A DNA stretch of 64,000 nucleotides from Aalborgiella sp963841045 (GCA_963841045.1 CAWJBD010000001.1:248001-312000); one strand, 5' to 3'; counted from the first letter of the stretch, positions 24,546-33,576 are shown. Notes: generated by a model from the letters alone, not told the origin. Program-made: numbers and translations.

Positions 24546-26092
24546 AGTGAGTCGTAAATCGTTTTTGTTTTTGCCAACATGTCGTTGATGGCGTCACACA
24601 TTGGGTCAATTTGGTCGTCGTGGGCGTGTGTGTCATCCGGCGTGAAGGCTTCGCACTCCGCGATAAATTCCGCAACCCATGCTGCATCAGCTGGGATATT
24701 GACTAAGCCGGTTTCTATGTAACCAACCACGTCTTTCACCCGCACCAATTTATCGGTATTACGTTGAATCCCTTCGACAGGTATTGAGCCTTTACGCTTG
24801 ATACTTTGAATCAGGCCAGTCCCTGAAGCCTTGTCCTCAACCATTAATTTACGGAGCGCGCCAATCCTGAATTGTTCGGTTGGTTTGTGCTTGTTCCAAA
24901 AATCTATGGCTCGGCGTTCAAGTTCAGGCGCCTCCCACTTGCCACGAAGTAGATCGAGCAAATATATCTGCCCGTTTTCACCCAATCCCCAACATTCGAA
25001 CACGCTGTAATCGTTCCGTTCGTCGGTTTTTTGTGCGGTGTCAGCGTAAATCTTGCGGTATTTAATGGCTGGCAGAACTGAATATCGCCCGAACCAGTCA
25101 CCTTTAATCAGATCACCACCCTCTGGGGTTGGCCGCTGCATATACTGCCCAGAAAACACATGCCGTGTTGAGCTGTCTTTGGCATTTTGCATAGCCAGCA
25201 GTTCATCTACCGGCTCTTTGTATGGCCAGTACGAAAACCTGCCCTCATCATCTGTGTCGCCGCTATTGTCGACTTTTTCAGCAAATTTCTCTGGCAAGTT
25301 TGCTACATAGCCATCATCAATTAACGCTGGTATTTCAATGAATTCCCAATGTCCGGGGAACCCGCCAGCCTTTATAAATCCTGTCGGGTCATCTTCAGCA
25401 AGACGCTGCATGATGATGATGATCGGCGTGTCAGGGTTGGCTTTTCGACTTTTTACCGTGTTGATAAGAGTCTTATTGGCTGCGTCCCGCTGAACTTTCG
25501 ACAGCGACCCTTTCACCTTCAAGGGGTCGTCGATGATGATTGCCCCTTGCCATCCTGGAGCCATGTGACCGGCACGGAAGCCCGTGATTTGACCACCCAA
25601 CGAGACGGCATATACGCCGCCAGCAGTCTTGCCGTTTAACTCAATATTCCACCGTTTTTTTGACTTCGCATCGTTTGCGACCTTCAGTGGCCACAACGCT
25701 TGAAACTCATCAGACTGGACAATTTCCTTTGCTGCACCACTGTTTAACAAGGCGAGATCATCGGAATAGCTGATGTGCAAAAACCGCGCGCGCGGATTAA
25801 GTGCCAGTCCTCGCGCCATCAAATTGATAGCAACGATTTCAGTCTTTGAACTGCCCGGTGGGACATTAATTACAACGTTTTTTAAATCTCCATCGATGAC
25901 CCGTTGAACGGTATCACTGATCAGATGATGGTGCCAGTTCACTATGAACTTAACACCCTGGCGATGTTTAAAGAAATACCGCGTGAAGAATAGGTGACTG
26001 TTTTCGCACTTTACCTTAGCCACAGCCAACTCAACGGCTGGATCAATAATCGCCTTCGAGTTTGGTGACCGCTGCTTTGATTTGAGATTCAT
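24542..26092 (-). CDS. terL: Terminase large subunit
   Basis: A 516-residue packaging ATPase-nuclease. Walker A VPPGSSKTE is at about residues 78-86, Walker B AIIIDDP at about 186-192, and the nuclease domain includes IYADTAQKTDERNDYS and HAHDDQID with catalytic Asp residues. Start overlaps the small subunit end by about 50 nt. The enzyme cuts and drives phage DNA into the prohead. Confidence 0.92.
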   Translation of the reverse strand: MNLKSKQRSPNSKAIIDPAVELAVAKVKCENSHLFFTRYFFKHRQGVKFIVNWHHHLISDTVQRVIDGDLKNVVINVPPGSSKTEIVAINLMARGLALNPRARFLHISYSDDLALLNSGAAKEIVQSDEFQALWPLKVANDAKSKKRWNIELNGKTAGGVYAVSLGGQITGFRAGHMAPGWQGAIIIDDPLKVKGSLSKVQRDAANKTLINTVKSRKANPDTPIIIIMQRLAEDDPTGFIKAGGFPGHWEFIEIPALIDDGYVANLPEKFAEKVDNSGDTDDEGRFSYWPYKEPVDELLAMQNAKDSSTRHVFSGQYMQRPTPEGGDLIKGDWFGRYSVLPAIKYRKIYADTAQKTDERNDYSVFECWGLGENGQIYLLDLLRGKWEAPELERRAIDFWNKHKPTEQFRIGALRKLMVEDKASGTGLIQSIKRKGSIPVEGIQRNTDKLVRVKDVVGYIETGLVNIPADAAWVAEFIAECEAFTPDDTHAHDDQIDPMCDAINDMLAKTKTIYDSL

Positions 26093-26477
26093 TGGTCACA
26101 GTAGTCTTTTGTTCGACCGGACCGCCATCTTTACCGGTGAGCTCAATGCGCTGCGAATCTTTCCATCCTGCCTGCGCCTTTAGCCAAAAAATCATAGAGG
26201 TTGTATCGCCACCAATGGCTTTTTTATACAGTGTTTGGGCGACTTTGACATTCGCTTTGACCTTGCCTGTTTCAAGTTCTGGCTTGAAGTTTTTCAGCAA
26301 AGTCGGTTCAGATATTGGTGAGCCGTCCTTCTTTTTGATAAAGAGAACAATTTCAGACTGACGCAAACCAAACGCTGCAAGCTGTTGCACGAGATCGCAC
26401 TGCTCAGCTGTTGGCGTGAATGACTCGCGGCCTGCACCTTCGCGCTTCCCGCCAGATTTATTTTTTACGCCTGCCAT
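26043..26477 (-). CDS. terS: Terminase small subunit-like protein
   Basis: A 144-residue protein, start ATG at 26477 (MAGVKNKSGGKREGAGRESF) preceded by AAGGG. The GGKREGAGR start and the HTH-like segment (QLAAFGLRQSEIVLFI...SEPTLLKNFKPELETG) are typical of small terminases that recognise phage DNA. It lies immediately before terL. Confidence 0.75.
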   Translation of the reverse strand: MAGVKNKSGGKREGAGRESFTPTAEQCDLVQQLAAFGLRQSEIVLFIKKKDGSPISEPTLLKNFKPELETGKVKANVKVAQTLYKKAIGGDTTSMIFWLKAQAGWKDSQRIELTGKDGGPVEQKTTVTNESQIKAAVTKLEGDY

Positions 26478-26521
26478 AAAAATCCCTTGCAATCATTCAC
26501 GATTACCTTAATGTCCGAGCC

Positions 26522-26749
26522 ATGAAAACAAAGCTATCAACAGTAAAAGAGCATATGCGCAACGGCCAATGGCAGAGCGCAATACGTCTTGCTGCAAAGT
26601 TTCCACAACTTGGACCACAGCGAAATGCGATACTAGGAGCGCACACCGCCTATACAAATCCAAGGTTTGTCGTGCAGATTAAGCAAGATTTGGAATCACT
26701 GAAGTCAGAGGGGCATAAAGCCCTAATCGACCGATTCGGTCTCGAATAA
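26522..26749 (+). CDS. Small plus-strand phage protein
   Basis: A 75-residue basic protein (MKTKLSTVKEHMRNGQWQSAIRLAAKFPQLGPQRNAI...). The helical pattern and HTH-like spacing suggest a nucleic-acid or regulatory protein, and similar short genes are often found next to terminase genes in phages. It is the only plus-strand gene inside the late region; it runs divergently from terS and overlaps the end of the ParB-methyltransferase gene by 27 bp. Confidence 0.7.
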   Translation: MKTKLSTVKEHMRNGQWQSAIRLAAKFPQLGPQRNAILGAHTAYTNPRFVVQIKQDLESLKSEGHKALIDRFGLE

Positions 26750-28144
26750 GGCGGGGTCAATTTCGACCGGACCACACGCTGCAGTAGCTTTGCGTGGATC
26801 GCCTTTTACAAAAATAAGTATGTTTTGATGGGTCTTGCCTAATTTTCGGCTTTTTGTAAACGCCTCTGCTGCTCTGATTGCAAGTGAACCTATGTTCGTC
26901 ACAAGAATCGCCTCGTTGTAGTAACTCGCACCAGCGTCAATGAATGCCTGGATCGTATCGCCTACAAAGTTGCGATAGACGCCATTTTTATCACGGACTT
27001 CACCAACGACAAAGCAGGCAAACCGGTCTTGTTTCAGTGTCGCCACTGATTTTTTAATGATTTCACGATACGCCTCAATGAATTCGGCATACCCCATATT
27101 TGACAGATCAGCTGGGTCTTTACTGTAGACCTCAAGGTCGGCATATGGAGGACACGAAAACACCATGTCGGCCTGTATGCCTTTGGCGTGTTGGTCAATT
27201 TGCAGACTATCACCACAATGCCAAACCGGTGCAAGAACGTCATCGTTGCCCGATTGCGCCCACTGTGAACGGTTTTCTTCAATCTGTTCGGCGCGCAGGT
27301 CGCAACCAAAGTAAGCGCGCCCAGTCTTGGCGGCAACCCAACCGCGGACAGAACCACCGGCGAACGGGTCCACAATCTGTCCAGATGGAGGACAAAACCA
27401 ACGGTAAGCCAATTCACACAGTACTGGATCAAAAATACTTGTGCCGCTGCTTTTTATTTCGTCGGGCTTCGCTGCTGCGAATTCTTCCCAAGTGACTGTG
27501 CGGCCAATGCTGGCCTCATATTTATTCTTTGCCTGATAAGCTGATGGCGGCTGTGCTGATAATGCAAAAGTCAGTTCTTCACCCCGCCCCGCCTCGGATT
27601 GGATGCCACTGACAAGCCACGCACGTTTTCGTTCAATCCACCAACCACGACGAGCATCCATCACAGAAAATGGCGATGCACCGAAACGTTCAGCTAGCGT
27701 TTCGTGTGCCTCATTCTTGGCGGTTGATATGTCGCCGGTCGATTCGAATAACTCTGCAACTTCTAATTCATCAAATCCGGTGAGGTTAATGTCAAAGCCA
27801 CCAGCTTGTAGTTCGCCTAGCTCCAACGCCAACAATTCGCTGTCCCAACCAGCGTTTTCGGCTAGTTTGTTGTCGGCAATGATGTACGCACGCTTTTGTG
27901 CGTCAGTCATGTCTTTTATTTCAATGCATGGCACCTCTTGAAGCGCTAGCACCCGTGCAGCCAACACCCGACCGTGGCCTGCAATTATGGTTCCGTCACC
28001 ATCGAGAAGAACTGGATTTGTCCATCCAAACTCACGAATTGAAGCCGCAATTTGCGCCACTTGAGCATTAGAGTGCGTCCGAGAATTCCGCGCATACGGA
28101 ATCAAAGAATCAATCGTTCGGAGTGTTACAGCTAGATCTCGCAT
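26723..28144 (-). CDS. ParB-like domain fused to DNA adenine/cytosine-N4 methyltransferase
   Basis: A 473-residue fusion. Residues 1-110 form a ParB N-terminal-like domain (SLIPYARNSRTHSNAQVAQIA, GTIIAGHGRVLAA). The methyltransferase follows: DPFAGGSVRG (SAM-binding FxGxG-type) at about 275 and the catalytic SCPPY at about 346, circularly ordered as in the beta-class amino-methyltransferases. It is the first late-operon gene, before terminase, and may modify packaged DNA to evade host restriction. Confidence 0.85.
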   Translation of the reverse strand: MRDLAVTLRTIDSLIPYARNSRTHSNAQVAQIAASIREFGWTNPVLLDGDGTIIAGHGRVLAARVLALQEVPCIEIKDMTDAQKRAYIIADNKLAENAGWDSELLALELGELQAGGFDINLTGFDELEVAELFESTGDISTAKNEAHETLAERFGASPFSVMDARRGWWIERKRAWLVSGIQSEAGRGEELTFALSAQPPSAYQAKNKYEASIGRTVTWEEFAAAKPDEIKSSGTSIFDPVLCELAYRWFCPPSGQIVDPFAGGSVRGWVAAKTGRAYFGCDLRAEQIEENRSQWAQSGNDDVLAPVWHCGDSLQIDQHAKGIQADMVFSCPPYADLEVYSKDPADLSNMGYAEFIEAYREIIKKSVATLKQDRFACFVVGEVRDKNGVYRNFVGDTIQAFIDAGASYYNEAILVTNIGSLAIRAAEAFTKSRKLGKTHQNILIFVKGDPRKATAACGPVEIDPALFETESVD

Positions 28145-28156
28145 GCAATAGGCAAT

Positions 28157-28193
28157 AAAAAAAGCCCTTGCGAGAATCCACGCGAGGGCTTTT
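28157..28193 (-). terminator. Terminator between the early-left and late operons
   Basis: AAAAGCCCTCGCG and CGCAAGGGCTTTT form a strong stem on the minus strand, followed by a run of seven T residues. It lies between the HTH gene (28278-28850) and the ParB-methyltransferase gene, so late genes would be silent without antitermination or a separate late promoter. Confidence 0.8.
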
Positions 28194-28277
28194 AGGTGTT
28201 AGGTGTGCTGTCAGTTATTGCCAGACTAGAGAAAATGTACTATGTTTAAACCACAAAAGCAAGTGTTTTGTAAGAAA

Positions 28278-28850
28278 TCAGTCAGAAATAATTAAATTAT
28301 CCTTCTGAAACACGCTGGTCAAACGCTCAATTGCTCTATCTTCAAGCATTTTTGCTACATTTTTCATAGCTGTTAAGTCCCGTTGTACGGTGCTTTGAGA
28401 TAGTCCAGCCTCTTTTGCGATGTGATATGTTGACAACCCATCGCGTTGTTTTTTTGTCCCGAAAATGCTCCATGCAATTGCCAGTGTAGGCGTGTCTGAA
28501 TGAGTTGTCAGCATAGGCGCTGCATAGTCCCGGATGCCTCGAACACCTGAAGCTTTTTCAGCTTGGTGTGCATATCTGGCGTGCACGGCATGCACCTCTG
28601 GTGCTGGCAAATGGTGCTCTACAGCTCCGCGTACCATTGCGCACTGTCCGCGAATCTCTAGCGAACTCAAGCCACCGAAATTTATTGTCCCTTGCTCTCG
28701 CTCCTGAACTATTCCCATATCCTCCATGAGACGATCAATCAATGCTTGCATCACACTTTTTTGTGTGGCCGGCAGAATTTTCATCAAGAAACTGAAATGC
28801 AAAGCTTGCTGCACAGAGTTGAATATTGGTGCTTCGATGACTTGGCTCAT
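28278..28850 (-). CDS. HTH protein, candidate late-gene regulator
   Basis: A 190-residue protein; the chosen ATG at 28850 follows GGAGA and overlaps the previous stop. The C-terminal third has a winged or helix-turn-helix pattern (STYHIAKEAGLSQSTVQRDLTAMKNVAKML). The rest is unassigned. As the last early-left gene, just before a terminator and the late operon, it sits where lambda has Q. A role in late gene activation is inference from position. Confidence 0.6.
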   Translation of the reverse strand: MSQVIEAPIFNSVQQALHFSFLMKILPATQKSVMQALIDRLMEDMGIVQEREQGTINFGGLSSLEIRGQCAMVRGAVEHHLPAPEVHAVHARYAHQAEKASGVRGIRDYAAPMLTTHSDTPTLAIAWSIFGTKKQRDGLSTYHIAKEAGLSQSTVQRDLTAMKNVAKMLEDRAIERLTSVFQKDNLIISD

Positions 28851-29410
28851 ATGTCTCCTTTTGATTGTGATTCGTTCATTGGGCGCAGCAGTCCGGCAAA
28901 TACGCCACCAACAGGTTGCCAGCAAAGCCCTGCCTTACCATTCCTGATACCGCTTACCAGGGCATCGCTTATGCCCAAGTCATTTGCGAGATCTATGCCC
29001 CTTGCGTCTGAGCTCGCCACTGCATCTACGATTTCTTTGGTCATTTTTGAGCGCTTTCGACCTATGGCACGGTTTGCCGCAATGCGTCGCAGGTTGCCCT
29101 TTTGTGTTCCTAATGCGGTCGTGAAAGCGCCCCACTCACTTGTTGGACCGCAGCGCATATGCTCAGGGCTGATACATTTGTCTTTGCCGCATGTGCCGTA
29201 TACACGCCATCCGTTTGGTATGGCCTTGCCGTGTTTGGCGTGCCAAACTGCCCTGCGGCCTGTTTGCACTTCCTTTGGGCTTTTTGGCTTGCTGTGATTT
29301 GGTGAATACACGCGCGGCCAGTTGTTGTCAGAGACTGCACCACGCCAGAGCCAGTGTTCGTCCTCATCAACATAGCAGCCGCCATGTATTTTTTGTAAAT
29401 CGGCGTTCAT
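28847..29410 (-). CDS. HNH-like endonuclease
   Basis: A 187-residue protein with the zinc-binding/HNH pattern YGTCGKDKCISPEHM at about residues 72-86, preceded by RAVWHAKHGKAIPNGW, the layout of phage HNH nucleases. The C-terminal part (RSKMTKEIVDAVASSDARGIDLANDLGIS...) is an HTH, probably for site recognition. A free-standing homing endonuclease or packaging-associated HNH are both possible. Confidence 0.68.
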   Translation of the reverse strand: MNADLQKIHGGCYVDEDEHWLWRGAVSDNNWPRVYSPNHSKPKSPKEVQTGRRAVWHAKHGKAIPNGWRVYGTCGKDKCISPEHMRCGPTSEWGAFTTALGTQKGNLRRIAANRAIGRKRSKMTKEIVDAVASSDARGIDLANDLGISDALVSGIRNGKAGLCWQPVGGVFAGLLRPMNESQSKGDI

Positions 29411-29610
29411 GACGGCTTCACCTCGTAGTGGTCACAGCGTCGCCCGTAGTATTGCCACTTCTGTGTGCATCGATTGGTTGTTTCGCCTTTGAACGTGACA
29501 GAGACTTTATGAACACAATCGCCACATTGCTTAGCTTTTCGCTCGGCGGCGTTTTGTTTGGCTTCTAAAACCAACATTGGGTCGCGGTACATGTGATTGT
29601 CTAAAGTCAT
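29407..29610 (-). CDS. Small cysteine-rich protein
   Basis: A 67-residue protein with CGDCVHK (about 29-35), Cys 48 and Cys 59, spacing that fits a zinc site. Overlaps both neighbours by ATGA. Similar small zinc-binding proteins are frequent in early phage operons; function unknown. Confidence 0.65.
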   Translation of the reverse strand: MTLDNHMYRDPMLVLEAKQNAAERKAKQCGDCVHKVSVTFKGETTNRCTQKWQYYGRRCDHYEVKPS

Positions 29611-29831
29611 TTTTTACCCCACTGGACGCGAATACCGTTGATGTAAACCAAGGTGTAGGCCATGACCAGCAAGCCAATGCCCCAGCCATCTGACTTATAG
29701 GCAAAATATCCCCAAAACGGCTGTCCTGCCAGCCCAATGATTGGCGCGTACTTGCGCATAGTTGGGTTCTTGCCCATTGCAAAATAAATGCTGGTTAGGC
29801 CGAATATGGCGATGAGAAGTTGGTTAATCAT
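29607..29831 (-). CDS. Small two-helix membrane protein
   Basis: A 74-residue protein from ATG 29831, which overlaps the previous stop; the longer frame start at 30047 would run through the preceding gene. Hydrophobic segments are at about 4-17 and 50-66. Unknown function. Confidence 0.6.
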   Translation of the reverse strand: MINQLLIAIFGLTSIYFAMGKNPTMRKYAPIIGLAGQPFWGYFAYKSDGWGIGLLVMAYTLVYINGIRVQWGKK

Positions 29832-29986
29832 GCGACCCATCCGGCAATTTTTAGAACTTTTTCTGCCACAAGGTACATGGCATAAGGCGGGAAGATGCAG
29901 GCCGTTAAAGTTAACCAACCAGATTTCGCCAAAACGATGCCAGACATCCATGCAAACAAAAGTGCAAATCTTGTTAAGTAACTCAT
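29828..29986 (-). CDS. Small membrane protein (52 aa)
   Basis: A short frame from ATG 29986 to TGA 29828: MSYLTRFALLFAWMSGIVLA then a second hydrophobic part (TACIFPPYAMYLV). ATGA overlaps with both neighbours support it as a real gene. Unknown role. Confidence 0.6.
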   Translation of the reverse strand: MSYLTRFALLFAWMSGIVLAKSGWLTLTACIFPPYAMYLVAEKVLKIAGWVA

Positions 29987-30396
29987 ACCGTCCACACCTC
30001 AACATCAGCGCGTGGCGTTCCATAGGCTTTACTCGCAATAATCCCAACTACCTGGCTATCGTCTTTCCACAAAATACCGTTTGAGCCGTCCTCGATGGCT
30101 TTTACGATGTTTGATGTGTCAGGCTTTGAAGTCGGGTAAACAAATCCAAGCGCCGCTTCACGCTGCTTTTTTAGGCTCCAGCTTTTAGGAATTTCGCGGT
30201 AAATCTTCACGGATAGCATCACAGCGCCAACCAGCGGGTTTAACCCCGCCATGGCCGTTTTTGCCGCCTCTGCAACCCGTTTTTCGTAGTTCACGGTCTT
30301 GGCCGGCGTGTACATTTTTATGAAGCCACCCATGCGCGCAGCTTTTGCTCTGCCTTTGGCGACTGCTTCCCCGTGGATTGTGAATTTAATTGTCAT
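29983..30396 (-). CDS. RusA-family Holliday junction resolvase
   Basis: A 137-residue nuclease. KPDTSNIVKAIEDGSNGILWKDDSQV (about 92-117) has the metal-binding aspartates of RusA. It cuts four-way junctions and resolves recombination intermediates before packaging. First helix includes the usual GEAVAKGRAKA start of this family. Confidence 0.88.
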   Translation of the reverse strand: MTIKFTIHGEAVAKGRAKAARMGGFIKMYTPAKTVNYEKRVAEAAKTAMAGLNPLVGAVMLSVKIYREIPKSWSLKKQREAALGFVYPTSKPDTSNIVKAIEDGSNGILWKDDSQVVGIIASKAYGTPRADVEVWTV

Positions 30397-30420
30397 ATTT
30401 GCTTTTAATGTCCAAATAAA

Positions 30421-30868
30421 TCAAATCACGGTTGAACCGCAAACTGTTTTGTGGCGACAAGTTCCCGCAGCGTGGCCTCGTCTGCCCCGTATCGAATCCA
30501 GTCCGCAAGCTGTGCAGAACACCGATTTGATTTCTCCGCCTTGGGTATCTGCAGGCGTTGAATTTTCTGGATGATCCTCGCCCCGCAATAAATGCAAGTC
30601 TGGTCGTACTGGTTCCATAGAAAGTTCGTTTCCTTGGCTGCTTGGCAGTTCTTGCACTTCGGTTTTTGGGGTGTGGTCAGGGTTGATTTCATAGAGAAAA
30701 ACGGGCTTGCTGCTGTGTGTTCGATGCAGCGTGATTGCGCCAGAATCTTTCAATTTGTTGACTGCCTCATGGACTTCAAAAGCGTTGCCGCCCATGTTTC
30801 CAAGAATTTCGCGGTAGGTCAGAGCGCCGTGTTGCGAATAGCTTCAGGAGTGCTTCTTCGCGCGTCAT
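30421..30868 (-). pseudogene. Winged-helix protein, apparently frameshifted
   Basis: The ATG at 30868 overlaps the stop of the DUF1376 gene (ATGA) and encodes MTREEALLKLFA. Removing one A near 30832 joins it to HGALTYREILGNMGGNAFEVHEAVNKLKDSGAITLHR, a clear winged-helix pattern. The frame then runs on to 30421 across the zinc-ribbon gene, so its true end is uncertain. The single extra base is like those in aroC and the neck gene. Confidence 0.45.
30426..30692 (-). CDS. Zinc-ribbon protein
   Basis: An 88-residue protein with CKNC (about 13-16) and CIYC (about 33-36), a four-cysteine zinc ribbon, followed by a helix (CSAQLADWIRYGADEATLRELVATKQ). It overlaps the preceding winged-helix frame in another reading frame. 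The protein-like composition supports this frame over the competing one. Confidence 0.65.
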   Translation of the reverse strand: MKSTLTTPQKPKCKNCQAAKETNFLWNQYDQTCIYCGARIIQKIQRLQIPKAEKSNRCSAQLADWIRYGADEATLRELVATKQFAVQP

Positions 30869-31869
30869 TGCTTGCCTTTCTGCGCTTCAATGAACGCGGC
30901 CAATCGTTTCGTGTATGTGCTGAATAGTTCCGGCTGCTTTGTTTGGCTTGGGCTATCGCCTTCCCATGCCTCAAACCCTACTTGAGCGGCTTTAGCGCGT
31001 ATCGTTTCCCCGTTTTCATCCCACTTGGCATCAGGCATACCGGGTGAGTTTCCGATGGCGTTAGCGTCGCTCAACAACCCTTTGACCACGCCAAGCATGT
31101 ACGGGAAGCCCTTGTTTTTTTTGACTGCTGTTTTTGTTGCGTCTACAAATTGCTCCAGCGTCACTCCTTTGGCAATCAATGCCAGTAGCTCGGGATGACT
31201 TGGGCTTACTCCGGGTATTCCACCGGCTTTGATGGCTTTGCAGATTTCTCCGGCTTCGGTTGTTTTCCCAAAATCAAACTCGCTCTGCTGCAATGGAGTA
31301 GTGTGAGTCTTATTTATATTATTAATATGGTTATTGGTTATTGGTTCTTGGGTATGGGTAGTCGTTCCGTTTTTGTCCGTTGGACGTTCCTCGGACGTTC
31401 TAGGTGGCGTTCCAGTTCCAGAGTTGGGACGGGTAACGTGTTGCTCAAATAGCTTCTCTAATTCAGGCATCTTGACATCCCAAGCCGGTACAATATCTAC
31501 TGCCCGCAACGCCTCAAACATGTGCTTTCTTCTCTCGTTAAACCGACGTTTGCGCTCTTTGATGTTTTCTTCTTTTTGGATGCGTAACGGTTCTTCTTCT
31601 TTAAATTTAGCTATCTCAGCATCACACCGTTTTTGGTGCCAGCCGTCATCAGTTTTGTCGAAAAATTCTTCAAGCACGGTGGTTACAGCTTTTTTAGAAT
31701 CTTTGCTCAAGGCGCGCACAAGTCTGCAAACTTTTTCAATTTCAAGCGGCAAAGCAGATTCACGCGCGTAATACTGGTCAAGCAATCTGGAGTAAATGCA
31801 TTCCTCAACTTCCGTCAAGTGTGCTGTGGCCGTCACCCAATCGCCAATATGCCTTTGGTAGAAATTCAT
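30865..31869 (-). CDS. DUF1376 (YdaU-like) replication protein
   Basis: A 334-residue protein. The N-terminal DUF1376 domain (MNFYQRHIGDWVTATAHLTEVEE) is followed by a basic helix (ERKRRFNERRKHMFEALRA), a Thr/Asn-rich linker and a C-terminal helical domain. Such proteins occur where lambda O-type initiators are found, so an origin-binding or replisome-loading role is likely. Confidence 0.75.
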   Translation of the reverse strand: MNFYQRHIGDWVTATAHLTEVEECIYSRLLDQYYARESALPLEIEKVCRLVRALSKDSKKAVTTVLEEFFDKTDDGWHQKRCDAEIAKFKEEEPLRIQKEENIKERKRRFNERRKHMFEALRAVDIVPAWDVKMPELEKLFEQHVTRPNSGTGTPPRTSEERPTDKNGTTTHTQEPITNNHINNINKTHTTPLQQSEFDFGKTTEAGEICKAIKAGGIPGVSPSHPELLALIAKGVTLEQFVDATKTAVKKNKGFPYMLGVVKGLLSDANAIGNSPGMPDAKWDENGETIRAKAAQVGFEAWEGDSPSQTKQPELFSTYTKRLAAFIEAQKGKQ

Positions 31870-32192
31870 CTAACGATTCCCCAAACTGGACCAGGCGCTC
31901 CATGCCCACGAGTGCGCGGCGCATAGCCTGTTTTTTGAATCAAGCGCTTGAACGCCATACCTTTAAAGACCGCGCCAAATGCCTTGTCAGAGTGCGGTAT
32001 TGCGCCCTTTGCTTTGGCTATTTCCGTTAGCACTTCGCCCTTGGCTTCACCGACAATGTGTAGGTGTGACAAAATAGCTTTTTCGGCCTTTTGAATGAAC
32101 TCAGGGTCTATGCGCTGCGCTTTAATGACGCAGGCTGTCATGGCCTGATTGCCGGCTGCAATGGCATGAAATATGTCTAGTTGGTCGTTCAT
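31866..32192 (-). CDS. Small early protein, unknown
   Basis: A 108-residue protein with a helical N-terminus and a C-terminal region (DKAFGAVFKGMAFKRLIQKTGYAPRTRGHGAPGPVW) that resembles a short winged-helix. Coupled to DUF1376 by overlap. No family named with confidence. Confidence 0.6.
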   Translation of the reverse strand: MNDQLDIFHAIAAGNQAMTACVIKAQRIDPEFIQKAEKAILSHLHIVGEAKGEVLTEIAKAKGAIPHSDKAFGAVFKGMAFKRLIQKTGYAPRTRGHGAPGPVWGIVR

Positions 32193-32683
32193 GCTGTAGC
32201 CCTATAAAATTGACCATGATGTTTTTTTGTATATGCTTGATAGATTTCTGAGGCTATTGCAGGATCGTCGTAGCTACCTAGGAATTTATTCTTGCCTTTT
32301 AGCTTTGCTTGTGCCTGCCATTTACCTATTGCTTTATGCCAGGTAACACCTTTGAATCCGCTTGTGTTATTGCTGCGCATTCCAGCATTTAATTTATTTT
32401 GTGATTTTGTAGCCTCACGCAAATTTGCCCAGGCATTGCAGTCACGAATCGTATTTATGTGGTCTATGTCGTTAGCCGGCCAGCTGCCAGTCATATACAA
32501 CCAAGCCAGTCGATGAGCTAGGTATATCTTGTTGTCTACCCCTATTCGAATGTAGCCTTGCGCGTTGTGTGACCCCGCAATATCGTCAACCTTCACTCTG
32601 TGTGCTGTTGATACCAGCCTCGTGAAAATACCAGTTTCAGGACAATAATTTAGGATTTCTTTTAATCGCGTTTGTGTCAACAT
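32189..32683 (-). CDS. HNH endonuclease with AP2-type DNA-binding domain
   Basis: A 164-residue protein. The HNH part shows YLAHRLAWLYMTGSWP, DIDHINTIRDCNAWANLREAT and Q..N; the C-terminal AP2-like part shows NNTSGFKGVTWHKAIGKWQAQ. This is a common free-standing homing endonuclease type in phages. It is likely a selfish insertion in the early-left operon. Confidence 0.88.
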   Translation of the reverse strand: MLTQTRLKEILNYCPETGIFTRLVSTAHRVKVDDIAGSHNAQGYIRIGVDNKIYLAHRLAWLYMTGSWPANDIDHINTIRDCNAWANLREATKSQNKLNAGMRSNNTSGFKGVTWHKAIGKWQAQAKLKGKNKFLGSYDDPAIASEIYQAYTKKHHGQFYRATA

Positions 32684-32877
32684 GATGCACCTCCAAATAG
32701 ATCAGCCTGAACGGGTTCAGATGCGGCTTTCTCAGCCATGTAGCGTCGACGGGCGTTTGCAGCCCAATTGAGTAGCGTCCAACCAAATTGAACCTGATGC
32801 GGCAAGTGCCCCATGCGTAAGCGACGTGCGCGTGATTCGCCAACATGCGATTTGGCTATGTAAAAGTGATGGTTCAT
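32677..32877 (-). CDS. Small early protein (66 aa)
   Basis: A basic 66-residue protein ending in EPVQADLFGGASC, a peptide typical of short phage proteins. Overlaps the HNH gene start by 7 bp and the preceding gene by 4 bp. Function unknown. Confidence 0.55.
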   Translation of the reverse strand: MNHHFYIAKSHVGESRARRLRMGHLPHQVQFGWTLLNWAANARRRYMAEKAASEPVQADLFGGASC

Positions 32878-33095
32878 GCGGATAAACCTCGCTGGATGTA
32901 TCGAAGTTCAGCCTTCGCGTGAGAAAGCTTGTTTTCAGCAATCTTTGCGCGTCGCTCAGAATTTTCAGCAATCCAGCAAAGAAACAGTGCAAAGCAATAG
33001 GCGTATGCGGCCGATAGGTTTGATGTATTGAGAATCGTGTTGACACTAAAGAAAAGTGACCAGAATGTGCAGCCTGCAGCTATCAGTTTGATCAT
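32874..33095 (-). CDS. Small membrane protein (73 aa)
   Basis: Two hydrophobic stretches (about 2-18 and 29-42) followed by a charged coiled coil (ENSERRAKIAENKLSHAKAEL). Coupled to both neighbours. Function unknown. Confidence 0.58.
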   Translation of the reverse strand: MIKLIAAGCTFWSLFFSVNTILNTSNLSAAYAYCFALFLCWIAENSERRAKIAENKLSHAKAELRYIQRGLSA

Positions 33096-33532
33096 GCTGG
33101 CACCCCGCGCACTTGAAACGCTTCTAAAAGCACTTTGTATTTGTTTTCAGCTTCCTTTGCCCTCGCTTCCATCGCATCAGCACGGCGCTCCGCTTCTGAT
33201 TTAATTTCAACCAAGGTGCAACCAACTTGAAAAGCGCACCATTCAATGTAGATTCGGTTATTCACTGCGTAGCAAAACTTCGCAATGTCTTCTCCCTGCA
33301 ATGTCGCGTGACCGCCTTTAATCTTTGAAAATGTGCCAGCATCTATTCCAACAAAGCTGTAAATCTGCTTATCGTCAAGCCCTGAAGAATCACATGCCGC
33401 TGTAAATGCCTTTCCAGATGATGTGAATTTTTGGATGATTTCAATCGGGTATCCGTTTGCATCAGGCTGTCTGAATAGATCCAATTCGCGCTGTGTTTCA
33501 AGTGCATTCAATTTATTTGATTTCACTTTCAT
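33092..33532 (-). CDS. Early regulatory protein, HTH-like
   Basis: A 146-residue protein; ATG at 33532 chosen, although TTG at 33547 is possible. The segment DDKQIYSFVGIDAGTFSKIKGGHATLQGEDIAKFCYAVNN fits an XRE-like helix-turn-helix, followed by a C-terminal coiled coil. As the second gene after cro it sits where CII-type regulators are found. Confidence 0.6.
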   Translation of the reverse strand: MKVKSNKLNALETQRELDLFRQPDANGYPIEIIQKFTSSGKAFTAACDSSGLDDKQIYSFVGIDAGTFSKIKGGHATLQGEDIAKFCYAVNNRIYIEWCAFQVGCTLVEIKSEAERRADAMEARAKEAENKYKVLLEAFQVRGVPA

Positions 33533-33576
33533 ATCCCTTTTTGACAAAAAAAAGCAGAATTTGATTTATGGATAAA

